Shown here: one piece after another, positions 47,401 through 53,917 of the stretch
Numbering within the stretch: the stretch's first letter is position 1
Layout of the letters: the number at the start of each line of letters is the position of its first letter
NCBI RefSeq assembly: GCF_016925675.1
Contig: NZ_CP070506.1
Span: 4,710,501 to 4,774,500 of the forward strand
Length of the DNA stretch: 64,000 bases
Direction of reading: 5' to 3'
From: Pseudomonas hygromyciniae
GTDB lineage: Bacteria; Pseudomonadota; Gammaproteobacteria; Pseudomonadales; Pseudomonadaceae
Notes under the pieces: model-generated
Database searches by the model: none
What the model was told of the DNA's origin: nothing
What the model saw: the letters and a program-made list of their open reading frames with translations, nothing else
Program-made: the position numbers and the translations under genes

Positions 47401-49505
47401 CCATGGCCGCACGCCGCACCGTGCTGCAAGAGCCCAGCCGGCGTCAGGCCGACGACCGCACGCTGCAACGCCTGCTGCAAAAACCCGGCTTCGAGGCGTT
47501 TCGACGCTTGTTTCGACGCCAGCCTGCGCCACCCCCAACGCTTCAGGAAACCCTGGGCAAACTGTGTCCCTTACTCAACGAGCAAGAGATCGAGCAGGTC
47601 ACGCCATTTCTCAACACCCCACCCGGCAAGCAATTGCTGAGCAAGCTGGAAGCCGACCACCGGCTGCTGCTCGAAGACCTGCGGCGCATTCGCAAAAGCC
47701 GCACGCTCGGCATGCCAGGCAGCGTGCTCGAAGAAAACGAACTGCTGATGCGCAAACTGATCGTCAGGGAGCTGCGTACCTGCTGGGAAGAAGGAGCCTA
47801 CTTGAGCATGCTGCCCCCGCAACCCTCTGCCCGCGGCACCCTGCTGGATTTGAGTGAACTGGTACTGGGCCGCTATGTCCACCACATGGCACCCTTGCGC
47901 GCCGACTTCAGCCACGTCACGCGCCTGAACCTGAGCGGTACACACCTGTTGGATCAGGAGATGGGCTTTCTCGACAACTTCCCCAACGCGCGCATCGTGG
48001 ACCTGTCCGACAATAATCTGACCGGTATTCCTCCTCAACTGACCGATTTGAAAAGCCTGACCACGTTGAACCTGAGCCTTAACCCGATCAGGTGGGTGAA
48101 CTATGACTACGAAGTGCTCAAGCGTTTGCCGCAGTTGCGCTCATTGAACCTGGAAGGTCACACCCTGCTGCAAGTGCCGCCGGATCTGAGCCTGATGCCC
48201 GAATTGCGCCGGCTGGTTCTGCGCCGAAGCGGTATTACCCAATGGCCAGCCGGCATGGAGGCCCCGAGGCTGGCCATCACCGAACTGGATATGACCAGCA
48301 CCGCGATCAGCAGCGTTCCGTCGTTCGCCGAAGACTCGGTGGGCGCGCGCATAGTGGCCAGCAGTTGGCTCGATCGCAGCAAACTTGAACCGGAGGATGA
48401 AACCCGCTTCGTCAGCTACCGGCGGGCCTTTGGTTTCGACCCCTATCGCACCGTGCCACGCGGGGGGGCGGCCGACCGGCAATACTGGTTGTCCGGCCTG
48501 AGCGGCGAAGAGCGCAATGTGGCCATCAAGGTTTGGGACGATGTGGAAAAAGAACATGGCTCCCAGGGGTTGTTCGACCTCCTCAAGCTGTTGCGCCCAC
48601 CTGAAGGCTTCCAGACCGAGGCCGACGCGCAACTGTTCAGCGCAGGTCAGGAAGACCTGGCCATACGGGTCTGGCAACTGCTGTTTGCGGCGGATGAAAA
48701 CCCGCAGTTTCGCGAGCGCATCTTCAGCCTGGCCGCGACCCCGGCCAATTGCGCGGATGCCGGCGCGCATATTTTCAACCGCCTGGGGATCGAGACCTTG
48801 CTCGAACAGATCCTCAAGGACAACTCCCCGCAAGCCCTGCGCCAACGCGAAAACCGGCTGGTGAGCCTGGCCAGACAGGCCTGGCGCCTGGAACAGGTCA
48901 ACCGCCTGGCCCGTGAAGAAGTCCGGCATCGGCTCACGCCGACCAGCGAAGGTGGCCTGGGGCAGACCTTTGGCACCGACGAAGGCCAGGTGGATGACGT
49001 GCAGGTGTACCTCGCCTACCAGAGCGGGCTCAAGACACACCTGAACCTGCCCTGGGTGTCGGAACACATGGTGTACCGCAACACGGCCAAGGTGACCCAG
49101 GCCCACCTCGACAAAGCCGCGCGCACGATTCGCCAGATGCAGCACGGCGACGGCCTGGTCAATGGCCTATTGGAACAGCCGTTCTGGAGCGACTACCTGC
49201 ACGACGCCTACCTGCAAGACTTCAATGCCCAGGGCGAACAACGCGACAAGGCCGGCAGCCAACTGCAGGAGCTGTTGGAACTGCAACAGCAATGGGCCAC
49301 CGGGCAACTGCCCGCCGAAGCCAAGGCACGCCTGCGCGAACAATTAGTGGCCCTGGCCGACGAACTGGTTATCCCGTATAGCGTAGTGCTTGCCGACCAG
49401 GTGTTATCAGACAGCACCGTGCTGGGCCTTTATGAGCATATCCAGCATGACTATAACGAACTGGCCCGCCGCCTGACCCGCCAGGCCCTGACACGGCTCG
49501 GTTAA
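44406..49505 (+). CDS. Large toxin with leucine-rich repeats and NEL-type E3 ubiquitin ligase domain
   Basis: A 1699-residue homolog of the protein at 31489. The N-terminal toxin-like region contains hydrophobic stretches near 440-485 and 500-525, then RLWHPDLAPYA, which aligns with RLWKPDAKPYA of the other protein. A LPxWP sub-repeat lies near 716, leucine-rich repeats at about 1168-1295, and a NEL domain at about 1360-1690 with C1449 and D1451 in ANCADAG. No signal peptide. It is downstream of the penicillin-binding protein gene (108 bp gap) on the same strand. Likely a host-targeted effector; route of export unknown. Confidence 0.82.
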   Translation: MSELPRPAPSFPTHHKGPHYALIKQKIPLWLTTATPTRIASLSSAELSRPAWYASASPHQHEVLQRTNAEGWRTQNEVDRQLGEVQDVYAFAEPLLKKAIGDRYGLHLDVKTTFLNLFIAKTLPWYALNISPGVTSRKVSLLDAALHNFAAGETVEDDSCYISQPDYRGHFTIQPLHDKMTIAQFKVLCRELDLGARYQQHLNSHLLPTDPTTRATLKHNVIASQKAALKVAAQLAALKTNGQQAPDLGAAAYGTLMRALRGERGLMQFYQLSILDAQLTGILLIAADLDRISGVSKVIAYIPHDPESPVKEYDSSLAFMRDLTRKLQTNAPIPSRDQQTYQQFFSQFVDHSLRGHFFAGLDQRLCQVQWHEKAPLDPRPHWRETPLDNPRLQFSAVRIDGDLWEHLYQQALNKILNDGRTLVVSTADADSAQRWAWWDNLTKIVADIFNIALMVVTPFVPFLGELMLAYTAYQLSSDVIEGLLDLSEGQFRETGEHLISVATDIVQLAIFAAGTTLGGAFKRSAFVDGLRKVDVGVQQRLWHPDLAPYARNDLQLRHDAQPDALGLHSHNEQPILRLDERHYALEHDPASDTYRIKHPTRPQAYAPMLEHNDHGAWLHEGEDPRTWDSETLRNRLGPLVQGLSPAEREQACATSGTHDGALRMMYAHREPPPPLLADSLTRLQLRRQVRAAPQLMRTAGAPDLPTNWAVQTTSELPGWPADKAVDVFINHDLSGYAMRYGASEATPANTLTIRHDDVRAGKLPEQVVEFLSEAQLKALLPMPLPATASARVEALREQLAKRLEAQKTTIFNHLYSVREVLDTPHGQLIQQQFPELPADLVSTLLLRTSLQELEVMSQEQRIPLRLKNLARELANEVRASHAAEGLHEDALLTPDTERMALNIVRLNTDALGDLNLAIYEQSPDGALRCQVGPADAGTQKILLYKGPGRYQIHDPQLAPPSAQYSFYEALLRVLPSDAVDYRPGQGEILRAWLREQLEPMAARRTVLQEPSRRQADDRTLQRLLQKPGFEAFRRLFRRQPAPPPTLQETLGKLCPLLNEQEIEQVTPFLNTPPGKQLLSKLEADHRLLLEDLRRIRKSRTLGMPGSVLEENELLMRKLIVRELRTCWEEGAYLSMLPPQPSARGTLLDLSELVLGRYVHHMAPLRADFSHVTRLNLSGTHLLDQEMGFLDNFPNARIVDLSDNNLTGIPPQLTDLKSLTTLNLSLNPIRWVNYDYEVLKRLPQLRSLNLEGHTLLQVPPDLSLMPELRRLVLRRSGITQWPAGMEAPRLAITELDMTSTAISSVPSFAEDSVGARIVASSWLDRSKLEPEDETRFVSYRRAFGFDPYRTVPRGGAADRQYWLSGLSGEERNVAIKVWDDVEKEHGSQGLFDLLKLLRPPEGFQTEADAQLFSAGQEDLAIRVWQLLFAADENPQFRERIFSLAATPANCADAGAHIFNRLGIETLLEQILKDNSPQALRQRENRLVSLARQAWRLEQVNRLAREEVRHRLTPTSEGGLGQTFGTDEGQVDDVQVYLAYQSGLKTHLNLPWVSEHMVYRNTAKVTQAHLDKAARTIRQMQHGDGLVNGLLEQPFWSDYLHDAYLQDFNAQGEQRDKAGSQLQELLELQQQWATGQLPAEAKARLREQLVALADELVIPYSVVLADQVLSDSTVLGLYEHIQHDYNELARRLTRQALTRLG

Positions 49506-49638
49506 ATGTAGCGAGCGGGCTTGTCGGAACGCCGCATCGCCCGCGCTGGGCTGCGCAGCAGCCCCAACAAACCCACCCCAGTTTCTCCAGGCACACCGCG
49601 CAAGCAGGTTTTGGGGCGGCTTCGCCACCCAACGGGGG

Positions 49639-50917
49639 TGTAGAACCGTAGACATCCTTTACATCTGAAACCGGGGACATCGTTTACACATTTGAAGCTT
49701 GGATGCGGCTCTTGCCGCGTCCAAGTCTGCCTAAGGGATAGTCACATAGGTACAGATCCCAAACATCCTCTTCAGCCTCTTTAAGCCCTATCCGTTCTCC
49801 AGATAAAGCCTCGCTGACAAATATCAGCTTGTTCTTCCACAAGATAGAGCCGTCCTGTCTGACACTTCGAACCTGCATGTCTGCCGGATATTCCACGGCG
49901 GGTAAGCATCCGGGGTAAGGCCGAGTAGATGGCACATACAACTCTCCCGGACGTTTCATGCCGAGCGCTTCGTGTGGTCGTATATAATTGAATTCATTCC
50001 TGAAATGCTCCAGCAACAGCTGTTGCTCAAGCAAGTCGCGTCCTAAAGGCAACTCGAATTTCAAGCTGCGGTGCATTCGCTCGTGGCGACCGTTCTGCGC
50101 GGGTCTTCCAGGCATGATTCGCTCGGGGTAGATGCCCAGACGGATCCACCAAACCGCCAATGTAGACATTCTTGCCAGACCAGGAGAGGCAAATGGAACA
50201 CCGTTGTCAGAACGAATGACTTGCGGCATGCCGTATTCCTGAAAAAAGCCTCTCAAATGCCTGTTTTACAGGCTGTGTCATGATCTTGGGGTGGGCCCTG
50301 CACGCCAGAATCAGGCGCGATGCGTGGTCAGTCACGGTCAAAGGAAAGCACATCTGCCCGTTAAGCATCTTGAACTGCCCTTTGTAGTCAGCACACCACG
50401 TCTTGTTGGGCTCGTTGGCTTCTCGCATTGGGGCGTGGGAAGTGCCGTGTCGACGCTTGAAGCGCCGTTTGCTGACCAATCCAAGCCGATCAAGCCATTG
50501 CCCTGCCGTGCTGGGGGCAGGCCAGGTGATGGTTGGATCCTCGATTCGCAATAGCTCGAGAAGCTTCTTCGGCCCCCATTTATCGTGGGCTTCCTTCATG
50601 GCCACCACGCGGGCCAAGATCTCATCGTCGGTTTTGTTTGGACTGTTATGAGGTCGTCGGGAGAGCTCGGACAACGACTTCAAATCGCCGTCATGCCGGG
50701 CAATCCATTTATCGACGGTAGGCCGACTCACATTGAATCGGTGTGCCAACTGGGTTTTCGTGTAGTTGCCAGAAAGCCAGTCAGCGACCAGTTTGATTCG
50801 TTGGTTCATGGGGGGACTCTTGGTTCCAGGGCATGATCAGATACCTCCTGACCATGCGTATTAACCTGTAAACCATGTCCCCGGTTAGAAATGTAAACGA
50901 TGTCCCCGGTTTGTACC
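49639..50917 (-). mobile_element. IS481-like insertion sequence
   Basis: About 1.28 kb with one transposase gene. Each end carries two tandem copies of a 21-bp motif in inverted orientation. Left: AACCGTAGACATCCTTTACAT (degenerate, near 49645) and AAACCGGGGACATCGTTTAC (49668-49688). Right: complements at 50867-50887 and 50892-50912. The flanks show a 3-bp GGG duplication within a composite repeat. The boundaries follow from comparison with uninterrupted repeat copies. Confidence 0.85.
49684..50809 (-). pseudogene. Frameshifted IS481-like transposase
   Basis: The first part (50809 to 50207) has an N-terminal helix-turn-helix (YTKTQLAHRFNVSRPTVDKW) and the start of a DDE integrase core (first D in TWCADYKGQF). 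The second part (50256 to 49684) has SDNGVPF with the second D and HERMHRSLKFE with the catalytic Glu. They are in different frames. The switch is at a run of six T on the coding strand; five T would restore AFERLFQEYGMP. It is either inactive by a one-base insertion or expressed by slippage on the T run. Confidence 0.85.
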
Positions 50918-50978
50918 GGGACAAGCCCCCTCGCCACATTTACCGCGCAACCCTGCCTATTGTGGGCAGAGGTCCTAT

Positions 50979-51357
50979 TGTGGCGAGCGGGCTTGTCCCG
51001 CGCTGGGCGGCGCAGCCGCCCCAACAAGGTCACTCCGGTTACTCCAGGTACACCGAGCAAGCAGGTTTTGGGGCGGCTTCGCCACCCAACGGGGGACAAG
51101 CCCCCTCGCCACATTTACCGCGCCAGCCTGCCTATTGTGGGCAGAGGTCCTATTGTGGCGAGCGGGCTTGTCGGAACGCCGCATCGCCCGCGCTGGGCGG
51201 CGCAGCAGCCCCAACAAACCCACCCCAGTTTCTCCAGGCACACCGCGCAGGCAGGTTTTGGGGTGGCTTCGCCACCCAACGGGGGACAAGCCCCCTCGCC
51301 ACAACAAGCCCCCTCGCCACAACAAGCCCCTTCTTCACAACAAGCCCCCTCTCCACA
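50979..51357. repeat. Composite REP-like repeats, copies 6 and 7, with a tandem tail
   Basis: Copy 6 (50979-51113) and copy 7 (51154-51303) are separated by the same spacer of about 40 bp. Copy 7 is followed by three more imperfect units of its last 17-18 bp (ACAAGCCCCCTCGCCACA) up to 51357, right at the end of the fimbrial cluster. Confidence 0.87.
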
Positions 51358-51362
51358 GCGGA

Positions 51363-51851
51363 TCACGGTGCCAGGAAGTCAAACACTAGATGCACCGTGC
51401 CGTAGTACTCCCCGCCGCGATAGCCGCCCTCGGGCTCTATCGCCGCGATGTCCAGTTCGGCACGCCGGCCCACGCGTGCCTCATTGGCGTTGACCACTTC
51501 GATCGGGTCCAGGGTCAATGCCACGCGGTTGAATTGCACTTGCAAGTCGATGCGGTTGCGCCCGTTGTACAAGTAGGGCTCGGCCCCCAGGCGCGCTGCG
51601 ACGCCGCCGTTGAGGTTTTTCACGTCGAAGTTCTTGCGCAGTCGGCCCAATTGCGACGTCACCAGGTTCCAGGCCAGCAGTTGCTCCTGGCCCATCCAGT
51701 CCGGCTCGGACGGCAGCACATACGCCTCATGCACCGGGATGGTCACCGAGACGTCGAACGAGTGACGCTCCTGGATCGCCGCGGTGTGGTTCGCCGCCAA
51801 TATGCAGGCCGCGAGTACACCGAGTCTTGTCAGCTGCTTGAACATCATCAT
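51363..51851 (-). CDS. CS1-type fimbrial subunit, second pilin
   Basis: A 162-residue exported protein with a signal peptide (to about residue 25). The mature part (DVSVTIPVHEAYVLP, KNFDVKNLNGGVAARL, DLQVQFNRVALTLDP) resembles the major pilin at 56560 and the CblA/CS1 family. It starts at one of three consecutive ATG codons; the ATG at 51851 shares one base with the chaperone stop. It is last gene of the fimbrial operon and may be an alternative or minor subunit. Confidence 0.75.
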   Translation of the reverse strand: MMMFKQLTRLGVLAACILAANHTAAIQERHSFDVSVTIPVHEAYVLPSEPDWMGQEQLLAWNLVTSQLGRLRKNFDVKNLNGGVAARLGAEPYLYNGRNRIDLQVQFNRVALTLDPIEVVNANEARVGRRAELDIAAIEPEGGYRGGEYYGTVHLVFDFLAP

Positions 51852-52612
51852 CACCCGTTAGTCTTCTCGACCTTCAGCGGTTTTTTATCCAGCCCTTCCA
51901 CCAGCACGAAGCTGTAGCGTCGGCCCGGCTTTTTCTCGAACGTCAATTGGCGCTCAGGCAGGATGTGGTGCTTGGTGGTGGGCACACAGTCCGTGGCGTT
52001 GGCGATCGAGCAATCATGGAACTCGTCGAGCACCACCGTGCTGTTGCCAGCGTTACGCACCTGGTATTGCTCGACCGTCTCGTTGATCCGCGTGTCGAAA
52101 CGCGTGTCTTTGGGGCGCACGAAAAACACGGTGCCGTAGCCGGCCATCACATTGATCCCGGCAGCAAGGTGGTCCTTGTACTCGGCACGCTCCTCATCGC
52201 TGATGCCAAAGTTGTCGTCTTTTTCCGGGACCACCGGGATAAAGCGCAAACGGAAATAACGCTCCTTGTCCCGTTGCCCCATGAACAACAGACGGGTGCC
52301 CTGGCGCCCATTCGCCGGCACGATCAAGCGCGACGGGCTGGCCATCAGGCCGTCGCGACTGCTGGTGGTGCCCTTGTCGTTGGCGATCGAGGCTACCGGC
52401 ACTTCGCGGGTGGTGCCGTCCGGGTTGTAGAGGATTTCCAACACGTTGACCTTGATGAACGCGGTGCTGGTGCCGCCATTGAACACGCGCTTGAGGTAAG
52501 AGCTGCGGCTGCCTTCCAGGTAGTCATACACCACCCCGACGTTGATCAGCGGCCCGGCCTGGGCGGTAAGTGACATCAGGCATAACCCGATCCATAACAC
52601 TGCTTGTTTCAT
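51851..52612 (-). CDS. CS1-type fimbrial periplasmic chaperone
   Basis: A 253-residue protein with a signal peptide (MKQAVLWIGLCLMSLTAQA). It has an Ig-like chaperone plan (PLINVGVVYDYLEGSRSSYL, RLIVPANGRQGTRLLFMGQ, YFRLRFIPVVPEK) as in CooB/CblB rather than the PapD family. It should bind pilin subunits in the periplasm and deliver them to the usher. It lies 57 bp downstream of the tip gene. Confidence 0.8.
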   Translation of the reverse strand: MKQAVLWIGLCLMSLTAQAGPLINVGVVYDYLEGSRSSYLKRVFNGGTSTAFIKVNVLEILYNPDGTTREVPVASIANDKGTTSSRDGLMASPSRLIVPANGRQGTRLLFMGQRDKERYFRLRFIPVVPEKDDNFGISDEERAEYKDHLAAGINVMAGYGTVFFVRPKDTRFDTRINETVEQYQVRNAGNSTVVLDEFHDCSIANATDCVPTTKHHILPERQLTFEKKPGRRYSFVLVEGLDKKPLKVEKTNG

Positions 52613-52669
52613 GTTGACTACGCCTCATTGATTGAATGCGGCGGGCCCGGCCCGCCGTGCTGCGGCAGG

Positions 52670-53908
52670 TTAGATATCTGAATCCCAGATCACCGTTACC
52701 ACGCCCGAATAGGTGCTGCCCGGCTGGTTGAGCATGTCGGCCATGTCGTCGCGCAGCACTTCAAAGTGCAAGGTGCCGGGACGGTCGTTGACGTAGAACA
52801 GCGGCTGGAACAATTCGGTGCCGTTACCATCCAGGCGCAACGGACGCTTGAACACAGCCTGGCTACCGCTGCCATCGATGCCACTGGGCAGGGTCACGGC
52901 AATCTGCAGCGGCACCTCATCGCCATTGGCGTTGCGCAAGCCACAGGTATTGCCCATGACGATCGAGCACTCCAACTGCATCTTGAAACGCGAACTGGCG
53001 GCGATGCGGAAGGTCTGGTCGCGGTACAGGCGCGTCGGCGCACGGCCACGGTTGAGCCAGGCTTGCCAGCCACCCTCGGGGATCAGTTCGATGCGGTCGC
53101 CGCCGGGTGGGAGATCGACTTTGAGGTCGTGCTCCACCGACAGATTAAAATTCAGCGTCAGTTGCGAGTCATTCGGAATGACTACGTCGCCGAAGTCAAA
53201 GTCCAGTCCTGGCCCCATGGTGTAAGTCAGGCTGCCCGTGTACTCACCCGATGACATGCCCAGCGGGTTCGGGGTCTTGAGCGCATAGGCGAATTCGAGC
53301 GTGCGATATTGAAAAAAGGTGATGCTGGTTCCGGGAAAACGACTGCATACACCCGCATTTTCCGGTACCAACCAGAAGAACAAAGCTAACGTCGAATGCC
53401 CGGTAAGGAACCCCGTACTCTGGCAAGGCGCGGGCGCGCTCAGCCACTGTCCCTGCCAGGAAACACCTGGCCGTGCCCACGCGCTGGTATTTGGCCGAAT
53501 ATCCCAACGGTGCCCGATTCCGGCGATCCGCACCTGCACTGTCTCGACTTCACCGGTGCGCGTATGGGTCACCGGAACATCGCGCCACTGCGAAGGCACT
53601 TGCCACATGGCGCCTTTGCGTGGGTCTTCGTGATAGGCCTCAATGGGCGCAATAGCGTCCGCTCGAAACGAGTCATCAATGCGGATCGTGAAAATCCCCA
53701 TCTGTTTGCATCGTGCAGGCATGTGCCCAGCGCAAATACCCGTCACTGGCGTCGTGTTCACAAACTCGTTTTTCATCGGGTTTGCCGGATCAGGTCGGAA
53801 GACGGCGGTAATGTTTTGGCTGATCGCGCTCGCAGGTTCAGCAGACAACGCCCCCAGTAACCCCGCTAACAAAAGGCCAAATACATTTCGCTCAAACTGC
53901 TTTTTCAT
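52670..53908 (-). CDS. CS1-type fimbrial tip adhesin/minor subunit
   Basis: A 412-residue exported protein with a signal peptide (about 1-28). Like CooD/CfaE/CblD, it consists of an adhesin-like N-terminal half and a pilin-like C-terminal half ending in YSGVVTVIWDSDI. Several Cys pairs (for example in CAGHMPARC and CSIVMGNTC) could form disulfides. It starts 9 bp after the usher stop. It would nucleate the fimbria and bind the receptor. Confidence 0.78.
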   Translation of the reverse strand: MKKQFERNVFGLLLAGLLGALSAEPASAISQNITAVFRPDPANPMKNEFVNTTPVTGICAGHMPARCKQMGIFTIRIDDSFRADAIAPIEAYHEDPRKGAMWQVPSQWRDVPVTHTRTGEVETVQVRIAGIGHRWDIRPNTSAWARPGVSWQGQWLSAPAPCQSTGFLTGHSTLALFFWLVPENAGVCSRFPGTSITFFQYRTLEFAYALKTPNPLGMSSGEYTGSLTYTMGPGLDFDFGDVVIPNDSQLTLNFNLSVEHDLKVDLPPGGDRIELIPEGGWQAWLNRGRAPTRLYRDQTFRIAASSRFKMQLECSIVMGNTCGLRNANGDEVPLQIAVTLPSGIDGSGSQAVFKRPLRLDGNGTELFQPLFYVNDRPGTLHFEVLRDDMADMLNQPGSTYSGVVTVIWDSDI

Positions 53909-53917
53909 AAGACGTCC

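Larger units (their letters stand above)
49507..50938. repeat. Composite REP-like repeat copy 5, split by an insertion sequence
   Basis: The left part (49507-49638) runs from TGTAGCGAGCGGGCTTG to CACCCAACGGGGG. The right part resumes at 50918 with GGGACAAGCCCCCTCGCCACA. Joining them with one GGG removed restores the intact unit seen in copies 1, 3, 6 and 7. Confidence 0.88.

Noticed and set aside
31489..49505. Type VI or Tc toxin cluster
   Set aside because: No VgrG, PAAR, Hcp, Rhs or TcA/B/C-like sequence is present near the large toxins.
39870..51357. Possible CRISPR array
   Set aside because: Units of 100-150 bp with nearly constant spacers, internal hairpins and an adjacent RAYT gene. 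There are no short repeats with unique spacers and no cas genes.
50875..51493. Small open frames within the composite repeats
   Set aside because: They translate the repeat unit and its spacer over and over, change with copy number and have no ribosome-binding sites.
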